From contig JAUZQT010000069.1 of the NCBI GenBank assembly GCA_030950825.1, forward strand, positions 1 to 37,470: a DNA stretch of 37,470 nt, in the 5' to 3' direction. The stretch comes from Mariprofundaceae bacterium. GTDB lineage: Bacteria > Pseudomonadota > Zetaproteobacteria > Mariprofundales > Mariprofundaceae. The notes beneath the pieces were generated by a model. The model saw nothing but the letters and a program-made list of their open reading frames with translations. It was not told the DNA's origin and did not search any database. The position numbers and the translations under genes are program-made. Positions 25,180 to 33,567 of the stretch are shown here, piece by piece (within the stretch, counting starts at the first letter, position 1; every line of letters begins with the position of its first letter).

Positions 25180-26090
25180 ATGAACGTATACATCATAGCC
25201 GCGCCAAAAAAGTTGCTGTTTTAATGGGTGGAAGATCTGCCGAACGTGATATATCACTGCAATCAGGGCATGCCGTATTGGCAGCACTGAAGTCTGCTGG
25301 GGTCAATAGTATCGCTATTGATTTACAAGCTGACTGGGCAAGCCATATTCACAATGCAGCGGTTGATGTGGCTTTTATTGCACTGCATGGCACATGGGGT
25401 GAAGATGGCTGTATCCAAGGGTTACTTGAAACCATGGATGTTCCCTACACGGGTTCAGGCGTTGCTGCATCGGCACTGTGTATGAACAAAGTGCGAACCA
25501 AACAGCTATTACAGCATGCAGGACTTACAGTACCTGTTGATATTACCATCAACCACGATGGCCCCATTCGCTACCCTGTATTTATCAAGCCTGTTGATGA
25601 AGGTTCGAGTGTGGGGCTTCACCAAGTGAATAATGTGCACGATTGGCAGGCCTTACAATTGGATCAAACACGTCAGTGGATGGCTGAAATGCCAGTTAAG
25701 GGTGTGGAAGTCGCCGTGTCTGTACTCAATGGCACTGCTTTGATGCCTGTTGAGGTAAATCCGATATCTGGCGTGTACGATTTTGCGTCTAAATACACAC
25801 AAGGTGCTACTGAATACTTCTGCCCAGCACGTCTGCCAGCTGAAATGCTACGTTTATGTATGCAGCAAGCGGAACATGCTGTCCAGATAACTGGCTGCAA
25901 AGGTGCGCCACGTGTTGATATGATTGTGGGTGATGGCGGTGTTCCTTCTCTTTTGGAGGTGAATACCATTCCAGGGATGACTGAAACGAGCCTGTTGCCT
26001 AAAGCAGCGGCAGCGGCTGGTATTGATTTTCAACAGCTTTGTTTAAAAATTCTTGGGTCAGCAAGCTTGGAACACGGAGCTTTGCAATGA
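25176..26090 (+). CDS. ddl: D-alanine:D-alanine ligase
   Basis: ATP-grasp enzyme that makes the D-Ala-D-Ala used by MurF. The 304-aa protein has VAVLMGGRSAERDISLQSG at the N-terminus, ALHGTWGEDGCIQGLLE, PYTGSGVAASALCMNK, FIKPVDEGSSVGLH, and the metal-binding LLEVNTIPGMTETSLLP near the C-terminus. Its length and its place between murB and ftsQ suit a DdlB-type enzyme. The stop overlaps the ftsQ ATG. Confidence 0.96.
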   Translation: MNERIHHSRAKKVAVLMGGRSAERDISLQSGHAVLAALKSAGVNSIAIDLQADWASHIHNAAVDVAFIALHGTWGEDGCIQGLLETMDVPYTGSGVAASALCMNKVRTKQLLQHAGLTVPVDITINHDGPIRYPVFIKPVDEGSSVGLHQVNNVHDWQALQLDQTRQWMAEMPVKGVEVAVSVLNGTALMPVEVNPISGVYDFASKYTQGATEYFCPARLPAEMLRLCMQQAEHAVQITGCKGAPRVDMIVGDGGVPSLLEVNTIPGMTETSLLPKAAAAAGIDFQQLCLKILGSASLEHGALQ

Positions 26091-26917
26091 CACATACCCG
26101 TATTCGCAACAAACAAAAAGAGATGAAGAAAGTAGCTAGGTTCAGATGGTTGTTGCGCTGCAAACAAACGCTCACGGTTGGTGTAGCAGGTCTTCTGTTG
26201 TGTGCAGTCACACTATCTGGTTTGTGGTCACTGAATCAGAGTTTGAGTATTCAGCAATGGAATATATATGCCGCAGCACCATTGAAAGCTGATATTGAGC
26301 AGGCTTTACAGAAAATGGAATCCCTTGATTTCTGGCATTCTCGTCCAGCTTATTTGCGGCAACAGCTATTGAGCCGCATCCCCGATTTGGCAGATATTCA
26401 CATTCAACGGCAGCTACCCAATACATTGATCATTCATGTCACATCACGCAAAGCCATTGCGTTATGGTTCAATAAAGAAGCCTTTAATAAAGGCATCTTA
26501 GCCAAAAATCAGGGAAGCTCAGGCAATACAGCTCGGCAAGGGCAGCTATACCTTGTGGATGAAAGCGGTATAGCTTATCGTCCTCGAAAATATGGAGAAT
26601 CATCCGATCTTCCTGTTTTGCGCATGAAACTGGCATATTTGCAAGCTGCATGCCAATGGCTCGCCACGCTTAAACGGGATCAACCACAATGGTTTGCCCG
26701 CAGCAGTGAGCTGTTTGCCACACATGATGGCTGGAAGTTAAATCTTACAGCAGGGCAACAATGGCATCTGCCTTTCGGGTTAAGGGGATTGCAAAATATT
26801 AACTTGCTTACCAATATCTTAAAGCAGCCACGTTGGCAGGCTGGTCATTGGTGTATTGATACGCGTCTAGAAAACCGCTGGTTTTTACGTCCAGCAACGC
26901 ATGAGGGAATTGTCTAA
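26087..26917 (+). CDS. ftsQ: Cell division protein FtsQ
   Basis: Bitopic membrane protein of the FtsQLB complex. The ATG at 26087 overlaps the ddl stop and gives 276 aa. An upstream in-frame ATG would lie within ddl. A basic cytoplasmic segment (RIRNKQKEMKKVARFRW) precedes one membrane span (about 29-48), followed by a POTRA domain (about 60-125, with the LPNTLIIHVTSRKAIALW strand pair) and the FtsQ beta domain, where YLVDESGIAYRP corresponds to the usual LVD..G..f. Its stop overlaps the ftsA ATG. Confidence 0.92.
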   Translation: MTHTRIRNKQKEMKKVARFRWLLRCKQTLTVGVAGLLLCAVTLSGLWSLNQSLSIQQWNIYAAAPLKADIEQALQKMESLDFWHSRPAYLRQQLLSRIPDLADIHIQRQLPNTLIIHVTSRKAIALWFNKEAFNKGILAKNQGSSGNTARQGQLYLVDESGIAYRPRKYGESSDLPVLRMKLAYLQAACQWLATLKRDQPQWFARSSELFATHDGWKLNLTAGQQWHLPFGLRGLQNINLLTNILKQPRWQAGHWCIDTRLENRWFLRPATHEGIV

Positions 26918-28152
26918 TGGCTAAACATGAACAGAATGTCATTGTGGGTCTTGATATAGGCACAAGCAAAATTGCTTGTGTTGTTGCAGAGGCCTCTCCG
27001 GATGGGCGGATTGATGTCATTGGTATTGGCAAACACCCCTCACGTGGGCTTCGTAAAGGTGTTGTGGTAAATATTGAGAGTACTGTTGAATCTATTCGTT
27101 TGGCTGTTGAAGAAGCGGAAATGATGTCTGGATCTGAAATTCACTCAGTTTTTGTGGGTATCGCAGGTAATCATATTCAAGGTTATAATTCACATGGGGT
27201 GGTTGCTACAAAAAATGGCGAAGTGACAAAAGAGGATGTGGGTCGTGCTGTTGATGCCGCCAGTGCCATGGCTATTCCTGCAGATCAAAAGATTTTACAT
27301 ATTTTACCGCAAGAATATATTATTGACCAACAAGATGGCATTCGTGAGCCCATTGGCATGAGTGGCGTGCGATTAGAAGCGCGTGTGCACATGATCACAG
27401 GCGCTGTCTCTTCGGCACACAATATTATTAAGTGCTGTAATCGTTGTAACCTAGATGTGTCAGATATGGTTCTGGAACAAGTTGCATCAAGTGAATCCGT
27501 ACTTAGTCAGGATGAAAAAGATATTGGCGTGATTCTTATTGATATTGGTGGTGGCACAACAGACATTGCAATTTTTATCAATGGTGCTATACATCATACT
27601 GCGGTTATCCCCATTGGCGGCGATCACCTGACCAATGATTTGGTCATTGGTTTGCGCACCTCTGCCCGCGAGGCGGATCTATTAAAAATAAAATATGGCT
27701 CATGCATGGTTGAAATGATTGCACCCGATGAGCAAGTTGAAGTCCCCAGTGTTGGAGGGCGTGAGCCTCGCCCTATGCCACGTCAAATTATGGCACAGAT
27801 TTTGGAGCCACGTGTGCATGAGTTGTTTGAGTTGATCAAAGCTGAATTGCAACGGTCGGGGTATCAAGAGCTTATTGCGGCGGGTCTGGTATTAACAGGT
27901 GGTAGTTCATTATTGGAAGGGATGATTGAACTGGCTGAAGAAACCTTCGATGGCTTGCCTGTTCGTCGCGGCTGTCCAGAAGGTATTGGCGGGCTTGCAG
28001 ATGTTGTTTCAAGCCCCATTTATGCAACGGGTGTGGGTTTATTATTATATGGTCAGCGTTACCGTTTGCAAGCGTCCCATAAATATCCCATGGAAAGTAA
28101 ACGAGGGCTATTACATCGTATGCGACAATGGTTTGGCGATGCTCCCAGTTGA
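26917..28152 (+). CDS. ftsA: Cell division protein FtsA
   Basis: Actin-like ATPase (411 aa) that tethers FtsZ to the membrane. Shown by VGLDIGTSKIACVVAE (phosphate 1), the 1C-domain region VFVGIAGNHIQGYNSHG, VLIDIGGGTTDIAIF (phosphate 2) and AGLVLTGGSSLLEGM (adenosine). The C-terminal RGLLHRMRQWFGD is the amphipathic membrane-targeting helix. It is the last of the overlapping dcw genes, and a 71-nt gap with its own GAGGAGAGGAAG site precedes ftsZ. Confidence 0.97.
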   Translation: MAKHEQNVIVGLDIGTSKIACVVAEASPDGRIDVIGIGKHPSRGLRKGVVVNIESTVESIRLAVEEAEMMSGSEIHSVFVGIAGNHIQGYNSHGVVATKNGEVTKEDVGRAVDAASAMAIPADQKILHILPQEYIIDQQDGIREPIGMSGVRLEARVHMITGAVSSAHNIIKCCNRCNLDVSDMVLEQVASSESVLSQDEKDIGVILIDIGGGTTDIAIFINGAIHHTAVIPIGGDHLTNDLVIGLRTSAREADLLKIKYGSCMVEMIAPDEQVEVPSVGGREPRPMPRQIMAQILEPRVHELFELIKAELQRSGYQELIAAGLVLTGGSSLLEGMIELAEETFDGLPVRRGCPEGIGGLADVVSSPIYATGVGLLLYGQRYRLQASHKYPMESKRGLLHRMRQWFGDAPS

Positions 28153-28223
28153 AAGTAGGAAACAACTGAGTACGAAGCAATTGAAAAAGAGAAAATTAAT
28201 AGATATATAATGAGGAGAGGAAG

Positions 28224-29423
28224 ATGGCCATTTTTTATGAATTAGATGATACAAAAGGATTAAAGGCAAGTATCAAGGTTATAGGTGTTGGTGGTGGCGG
28301 GGGTAATGCCATCAATAATATGATTAGCCAAAAAATGACAGGTGTTGAATTTATTGTTGCCAATACTGATGCGCAAGCCATTGAACAAAGTCAGGCTGAA
28401 ATTTGTTTGCAGCTTGGCGGTGATAAAACGCGTGGTTTAGGGGCAGGGGCTGATCCTAATTTGGGCAAGGACGCCGCTGAAATTGAACGAGAGCACATCG
28501 GCGAAATGCTGATTGATACGGATATGCTATTCATTACAGCAGGTATGGGGGGCGGAACAGGAACAGGTGCAGCTCCTGTGATTGCTGAAATCGCCAATGA
28601 AATGGGTATCTTGACTGTGGGCGTCGTAACCAAGCCATTTGCCTTTGAAGGCAAGCGTCGCATGCGCCAAGCAGAGGCTGGGATTGAGGCCTTGCGTCAA
28701 TATGTTGATACACTGATTACTATCCCCAATCAGAAACTGGTGGGTGCTGTTGGTAAAACAACCACGATGATGGATGCTTTTCGTCAGGTCGATGATGTTT
28801 TGCTACAGGCTGTGAAGGGAATTTCCGACCTCATTGCTAATTCTGGTTATATTAATGTGGATTTTGCAGATGTGAAGTCAGTGATGAGTGAAAATCGCAG
28901 CATGGCAATGATGGGCGCTGGTACTGCCAGTGGTGAAAACAGAGCCTGTGAAGCTGTCGAAATGGCTATTTCTTCACCACTACTGGAAGATGTCGATATT
29001 CATGGCGCACGCGGTATTTTGGTTAATGTAACAGGCAATGCTGAAATGGGGCTGCATGAAGTCACTGAAGCGGTCAGCATTATTGAAAATATGGTGGATG
29101 AAGATGCCAATATCATTTTTGGTTATGTCAATGACGATAGTATGGGTGATGAATTGCGCGTAACCGTTGTCGCAACAGGGTTAAATCAAGGAAGCAGTGC
29201 TGCTTGCAGTACACCGCGTATTGCCAGCACGACACTTTCTGCGGGTAAGATCAATATTCCCATTCCTGCTGCAGAAATGTCCCATTCAAATGGCAACTCT
29301 GTTGATTATGCCAATTTTGATGCACCAGCCGCGTCGCGGACAGCGGCACAAAAATCCAGCCCTTTGGCATATGATGAAGGTCAACTTTCTATCCCTACCT
29401 GGATTCGCAGGCAAGCCGACTAA
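28224..29423 (+). CDS. ftsZ: Cell division GTPase FtsZ
   Basis: Tubulin-like GTPase that forms the division ring. The 399-aa protein has IKVIGVGGGGGNAINNM, NTDAQAL-like NTDAQAIEQS, the tubulin signature GGGTGTGAAP (about 109-118), the T7-loop region with NVDFADV, then a variable linker and the C-terminal peptide IPTWIRRQAD that binds FtsA and ZipA-type partners. A very strong ribosome-binding site (GAGGAGAGGAAG) is consistent with the high FtsZ demand. It is the final gene of the dcw cluster. Confidence 0.98.
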   Translation: MAIFYELDDTKGLKASIKVIGVGGGGGNAINNMISQKMTGVEFIVANTDAQAIEQSQAEICLQLGGDKTRGLGAGADPNLGKDAAEIEREHIGEMLIDTDMLFITAGMGGGTGTGAAPVIAEIANEMGILTVGVVTKPFAFEGKRRMRQAEAGIEALRQYVDTLITIPNQKLVGAVGKTTTMMDAFRQVDDVLLQAVKGISDLIANSGYINVDFADVKSVMSENRSMAMMGAGTASGENRACEAVEMAISSPLLEDVDIHGARGILVNVTGNAEMGLHEVTEAVSIIENMVDEDANIIFGYVNDDSMGDELRVTVVATGLNQGSSAACSTPRIASTTLSAGKINIPIPAAEMSHSNGNSVDYANFDAPAASRTAAQKSSPLAYDEGQLSIPTWIRRQAD

Positions 29424-29443
29424 TTTTTTTATGCGTATTTTTT

Positions 29444-29605
29444 ATGGAGTCACATGAACACCCGTATCAAAAAGCATATGCAAACTTTTCAATGCTTGTC
29501 AACCATGGCATGATGTCGCTTGATAATCATAAAAAGGGTGCTCTGCATCACCATAGAAACCTTACACAAGTGGTATATTGCAGGGTAGTGGCTATCTCAT
29601 GGTAA
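29444..29605 (+). CDS. Possible 53-aa small protein between ftsZ and lpxC
   Basis: An open frame runs from ATG 29444 to TAA 29603-29605. It is rich in His and Tyr (MESHEHPYQKAY..), has no clear ribosome-binding site and no recognisable motif or membrane span. It lies in the 206-bp gap between ftsZ and lpxC, which must also carry any lpxC promoter. I consider it more likely to be chance than a gene, but record it because it fills most of the gap. Confidence 0.2.
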   Translation: MESHEHPYQKAYANFSMLVNHGMMSLDNHKKGALHHHRNLTQVVYCRVVAISW

Positions 29606-29629
29606 CATCAAGATGTGCAAGGAGGGTTT

Positions 29630-30538
29630 ATGGTTCCACAAAGAACTTTAAATAACACTATTCGTTGTAGTGGTATTGGTCTGCATTCAGGTAAAAAAAT
29701 TCAACTCGTTTTACACCCCGCTGATGTCAATACGGGCATTGCTTTCACCCGTTCTGACTTGAATATTTCAATTCCTGCCCATGCAGATTTTGTGATAGAT
29801 ACCCGTTTATGTACGACGATTGGTAAAGATGGCGTTAGCATTTCAACAGTTGAACACCTGCTCTCTGCGCTATCTGGTTTGGGCATTGATAACGCACATA
29901 TTGAAGTCAATGGCGCAGAAGTTCCTGTGATGGATGGCTCCGCTGCACCCTTTGTCTTTCTCATTCAATGCGCTGGTATTCGTGAACAGAATGAAAGCAA
30001 AAAAGTAATACGCATTCTCAATCGTGTTGAAGTCAGTGACGGTGATAAGCGTTGTGCCTTGTATCCTGCTTCAGGTTTTAAAGTTTCTTATCTGTTGGAT
30101 TATGATCATCCCCTGTTAAAAAACCGTTCCGTTAGCATTGATTTTTCACATCAGGCTTATACCCGTGAAGTGAGCCGGGCGCGAACCTTTGGTTTTTTGC
30201 ATGAAATCGAAGCCCTGCAAAAATCTGGATTGGCGTTGGGCGGCTCTTTGGAAAATGCCATTGTACTGGATCAATACCGTGTCATGAATGACGGCGGTTT
30301 GCGCTACGAAGATGAATGCGTCCGGCATAAAATTTTAGATACCGTGGGTGATTTATCCTTGGCTGGCCTGCCGATTGTAGGAGCTTTTGAAGGAGCGCGG
30401 ACAGGTCATCAGATGAACCATAGCTTGGTCACAGCACTGCTTGCTGATACGAGCGCATGGCGTATTGAAGATCTTTCGCCAGTAGAAAATCCTACTCAAA
30501 CGGTGTTATCAGGGCAGGTATTTGCTCAGCAAATGTAA
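29630..30538 (+). CDS. lpxC: UDP-3-O-acyl-N-acetylglucosamine deacetylase
   Basis: Zinc enzyme of the first committed step of lipid A synthesis. The start is the ATG at 29630 (MVPQRTLNN), with AAGGAGG four nt upstream, giving 302 aa. Motifs are GIGLHSGKKIQL, the zinc ligand in STVEHLLSAL (about 72-81), VMDGSAAPFV, SRARTFGFL, and RHKILDTVGDLSLAG with the second His and the Asp ligand, followed by GHQMNHSLV. lpxC after ftsZ is the usual proteobacterial arrangement. A T-rich run (30570-30588) follows the stop, facing the convergent nagZ. Confidence 0.97.
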   Translation: MVPQRTLNNTIRCSGIGLHSGKKIQLVLHPADVNTGIAFTRSDLNISIPAHADFVIDTRLCTTIGKDGVSISTVEHLLSALSGLGIDNAHIEVNGAEVPVMDGSAAPFVFLIQCAGIREQNESKKVIRILNRVEVSDGDKRCALYPASGFKVSYLLDYDHPLLKNRSVSIDFSHQAYTREVSRARTFGFLHEIEALQKSGLALGGSLENAIVLDQYRVMNDGGLRYEDECVRHKILDTVGDLSLAGLPIVGAFEGARTGHQMNHSLVTALLADTSAWRIEDLSPVENPTQTVLSGQVFAQQM

Positions 30539-30592
30539 GGCTCATGGAGTGCAGCGAGAAACCGCATAATTTTTAGTTTTTTTGTAAGTATA

Positions 30593-31468
30593 TCATCCGT
30601 AAAGCGTTGCAACATCCTTCGGTTCACACACCAATAAGACATCGCAGCCTGCGGCTTTGGCCGCAGTCACGGCTTTTATGATAGAGCTGCCCGCACCTTG
30701 CATGCAAAGGTCATCACTCCATATTTTTTGACCAAATAAAAAGCGACCACGCAAAATGTCGTGCAACCAAAAATGAGAAAATGTGGCGACCTTGTTTTCC
30801 ACAGCCGTATATACAATATGGGCTGTCATGATATGTGCCAGCCCTTGTGCGGCTAATATTTTAAATATTTCAGCTTCTTCCAATAAAGTATCCAAGCTTG
30901 CATCTACCGTAGGCACGGATACATGAGAATCCGTATTGGCTCGTCCATGCCCTGGAAAGTGTTTGCCTACGGCCTGAATACCAGCTGCATGCAAGCCCTG
31001 CATGCAAGCCGTTGCCAAAGCAGCAACTTGCTGCCTGTCGCTGCCATACGAACGTTGACCAATAATATTGTGCCCCGTATCAAAAAAAAGATCCAGTACT
31101 GGTGTGCAATTGTGTGTGAACCCTAATTTTTTCAGACTAAAAGCAACTTGATAGGCATCATCAAATACAGCTTGTTTGGCAGCGGCTTCATCCAAAGCAA
31201 ACATCCTACCATATTCACCAGCGTGCTTGCGGTTTATAAAGGGTGCCCAAGGCATCCGATGAACACGCCCACCTTCTTCATCAATAGCAGCCCAAGTTTC
31301 TTGCCCTGAGCATTGACGAACATTATCCAGCAAGGCTTTCAGCTGCTCTGGTGATGCGATGTTTCGTGCGAAAATAATAACGCCCAAGGGTGGCTTTTCT
31401 CGCAGCCACTGGCGCTCTTGTTTATTTAAAACCAGCCCTTGTAATCCAATCATATAATGCTGGTACAT
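30593..31468 (-). CDS. nagZ: Beta-N-acetylglucosaminidase NagZ (short C-terminus)
   Basis: GH3 hydrolase of peptidoglycan recycling that removes GlcNAc from anhydro-muropeptides in the cytosol. Marks are GVIIFARNI, AIDEEGGRVHRM, GFTHNCTPVLDL, the KHFPGHGRANTDSH loop that holds the Asp-His catalytic pair, and the nucleophile region IWSDDLCMQGA. The frame stops soon after GCDVLLVCEPKD, so it has 291 aa against about 340 in E. coli NagZ and lacks the C-terminal 50 or so residues. The ATG at 31466-31468 has AAGG in front. A GTG one codon earlier is possible. It is third in the minus-strand trio. Confidence 0.88.
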   Translation of the reverse strand: MYQHYMIGLQGLVLNKQERQWLREKPPLGVIIFARNIASPEQLKALLDNVRQCSGQETWAAIDEEGGRVHRMPWAPFINRKHAGEYGRMFALDEAAAKQAVFDDAYQVAFSLKKLGFTHNCTPVLDLFFDTGHNIIGQRSYGSDRQQVAALATACMQGLHAAGIQAVGKHFPGHGRANTDSHVSVPTVDASLDTLLEEAEIFKILAAQGLAHIMTAHIVYTAVENKVATFSHFWLHDILRGRFLFGQKIWSDDLCMQGAGSSIIKAVTAAKAAGCDVLLVCEPKDVATLYG

Positions 31469-31470
31469 CA

Positions 31471-32316
31471 CTAACCTTGGTAACTATTGGCAGAAACGGC
31501 AATTCTTTCAGCCAGACTGCGCACGGCCATTGAAAGAAAGTTCGTCAAATCGGATCCTTGTTTGTAGTTTGCCGAATGCAAATTTGACACACGCCCATCT
31601 GCTACAAATTGAAAAGCATTGCCCCACTTCTCAGTATGCCGCTGATCATATACTGCAATGGATATGCCGCCGTGTTGCTTGATCAGTGAGAAGCATGGTA
31701 TATCGGTATATCCATCCCCTATAAATACCATTTGATTCAATGGGATACGTAATTGATCACTGGGCACGCGCTGATTGACAGCAAAGGGCTCACCGCGCGA
31801 TTGCTGACCTATAATACCCTTTTGAACTTGAAAGATATAACGTGTTTTGTCGGTAAAACTGATGATTTTTCTCGGTGATACAACCTTTCCTTGTGCGTCA
31901 AAATGAAATTCAGACGCCCAAATATCTGTAAATTCATGGGCAATGGCCATATTTCTCAACACATCACCAATGCCACTACTGATCAGATAAAACTCCAGTG
32001 TGACATGCGGATTGGCTTCTTTCACCACCTGCCTTAAATGCGGGAATACATTTTCAACGCCCTCAAAAAATGGCAGCTGTTTTCCCCAGCCTTCCAACGC
32101 TTGTTGGCTCATTGTTGTGATGTGCCCATCGTCAGAAGCCTTAATCATATGTGTTAGATAGGCTGGTACTGGATCCCAGTCCTTTGCCATCATCTCCCCA
32201 ACTTCTTTCCAAAATCCTTCAATATCATCCAGACCCGCATGTTGAAGAAAACCCGTCGTACTATCAGGGCCAAGCGTTTCGTCAAAATCAAAAATAACTG
32301 CTATTTTTTCCTGCAT
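31471..32316 (-). CDS. HAD-superfamily hydrolase
   Basis: A 281-aa protein with the HAD motifs IFDFDETLGPDST (motif I, nucleophile and acid Asp at about 9 and 11), LISSGIGDVL (motif II Ser) and VFIGDGYTDIPCFSL (motif IV Asp). The cap between motifs I and II (about 20-105) is helical. This pattern suggests a phosphatase on a small phosphorylated metabolite, of the type annotated phosphoserine-phosphatase-like, but the substrate cannot be read from sequence. It is sandwiched between the unknown 273-aa gene and nagZ with one to fifteen nt gaps, so the three are probably one operon. GAGG lies nine nt before the ATG. Confidence 0.8.
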   Translation of the reverse strand: MQEKIAVIFDFDETLGPDSTTGFLQHAGLDDIEGFWKEVGEMMAKDWDPVPAYLTHMIKASDDGHITTMSQQALEGWGKQLPFFEGVENVFPHLRQVVKEANPHVTLEFYLISSGIGDVLRNMAIAHEFTDIWASEFHFDAQGKVVSPRKIISFTDKTRYIFQVQKGIIGQQSRGEPFAVNQRVPSDQLRIPLNQMVFIGDGYTDIPCFSLIKQHGGISIAVYDQRHTEKWGNAFQFVADGRVSNLHSANYKQGSDLTNFLSMAVRSLAERIAVSANSYQG

Positions 32317-32331
32317 CAATCAGTACCTCGT

Positions 32332-33153
32332 TTATGTGAGTTTATCGGGTATTTGTAATTCATCGGCCGCAACATAGACACAAGCTGGATAGACTGGGCC
32401 TATATCCACAATAATCCATTGCCCGCCACGCTTACCCAGTTCCACATCCAACACATCGCCCTTGCATAAGTATGAAATAATTTCCAAAGGTAGGTTTACA
32501 GGGCCAATGAGTTTGTCTTGGTTGTCAAAGCCCATAAATACATGTTTGGTAGCCATATCAATACGATCAATACGTGCATGTCCCTCTGCAAATTTATCAA
32601 AACGTTTGCCTCTCAAACGCGGAGACACACCGCCGCCCAAGCGCACAAAATATAATAATAAGTGCGCAACTTTACTTGCCCTTGAAGATTCAGGCACGAC
32701 ATCATTCAGAACCTCCACAAATCTTTTATGGGTGCTTTTATTCAGCCATGCCTTGGCAAGTATAAAATCAACCCACGCATGCAGTACAGCTGCAAATGAT
32801 TCCAGTGCCAAGCTATCCATGGCAGGTTCACGCAATAAATACCAACCAAGGAAGTCTTTGATATGTTCGCCATCCAGCTGTGATAATAGTAGCCCACCCA
32901 ACTCGGCAGGGCGTTCCATATCACCATCGAACAATTTTTCAATATAACCTTCGAGTGCGGCTTCCCATTCAGCAGGTGTTGTATCATCCATTTCAATCTC
33001 ATCTTGGAATAAATCGGAATAATGCATCAAATAATCAGCAAACATTTCCAAACAGGTTTCAACATCATCCACTTTTAATGAATCATCGTGATCTAGGCTC
33101 ATTGTAAATTGATCCATGGCTTCTTGTACTTTGATATCTGTATGGGTGCTCAT
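32332..33153 (-). CDS. Protein of unknown function, acidic
   Basis: A 273-aa protein I do not recognise. Residues 1-95 are strongly acidic and helical (DHDDSLKVDDVETCLEMFADYL). A middle helical part (about 95-190) carries LHAWVDFILAKAW and LLLYFVRLGGG. The last 60 residues are beta-rich and contain GDVLDVELGKRGGQWIIVDIGPVYP, which could be a small barrel. No signal peptide or membrane span. It is the first gene of the minus-strand trio with the HAD hydrolase and nagZ. AGAGGA is about 15 nt before the ATG, rather far, so the start is not certain. Confidence 0.7.
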   Translation of the reverse strand: MSTHTDIKVQEAMDQFTMSLDHDDSLKVDDVETCLEMFADYLMHYSDLFQDEIEMDDTTPAEWEAALEGYIEKLFDGDMERPAELGGLLLSQLDGEHIKDFLGWYLLREPAMDSLALESFAAVLHAWVDFILAKAWLNKSTHKRFVEVLNDVVPESSRASKVAHLLLYFVRLGGGVSPRLRGKRFDKFAEGHARIDRIDMATKHVFMGFDNQDKLIGPVNLPLEIISYLCKGDVLDVELGKRGGQWIIVDIGPVYPACVYVAADELQIPDKLT

Positions 33154-33382
33154 TTTCTGTTAAAATATCCTCTATTCGTATGCGTTATTTTATTGACGGC
33201 ATTATTTATTTTTGAACTTCTGATGCAAGCATAACTTACTCGCCTTGTCGTAGCTACATCCCAAAGCTATTGTTGCGTAAATTTTAGCATAGGTAACATG
33301 GCGGCAAGCTAGCGAGAATGAATGATTCAGCCTGTAATAGGATGATTCATAATCATGGGGTGAAAAAGTTCACCTACGTTAA
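33154..33382. other. Intergenic region between the unknown gene and element copy 2
   Basis: About 230 bp, A/T-rich, without a supportable gene. It lies between the divergent unknown gene (minus) and efp (plus), so both promoters may be here. A small palindrome atgattcataatcat sits near 33342-33356. I found no clear -35/-10 pair. Confidence 0.3.
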
Positions 33383-33544
33383 GGAACGGGAATTAAATAA
33401 CATGTGCATTTGAAGCGCAGTGTTTTTGTTCAGCATGAAGGCGCAAAAAGCGAAGCATAGCCTGCTATGTAAGCTTTTTTTTGCAACGCCCATGCTGGGC
33501 AAAAAGACAAGCATGAATTGCGCAAGTTATTTAATTCCCGTTCC
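33383..33544. repeat. Palindromic MITE-like element, copy 2
   Basis: The 19-bp terminal inverted repeats ggaacgggaattaaataac (33383-33401) and its exact complement (33526-33544) flank a self-complementary core. The core shares the catagc..gctatg centre, aagcttttttt arm and catgctgggcaaaaagacaagc of copy 1. The arm differs from that of copy 1 at 5 of the outer 19 positions, and the same five positions differ on the other side, so each arm still pairs with its partner. Flanking bases ttaa and taag would allow a TAA target duplication. The element ends 12 nt before the efp ribosome-binding site. Confidence 0.8.
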
Positions 33545-33567
33545 TAAGCACAGTATAGGAGAAAGTG

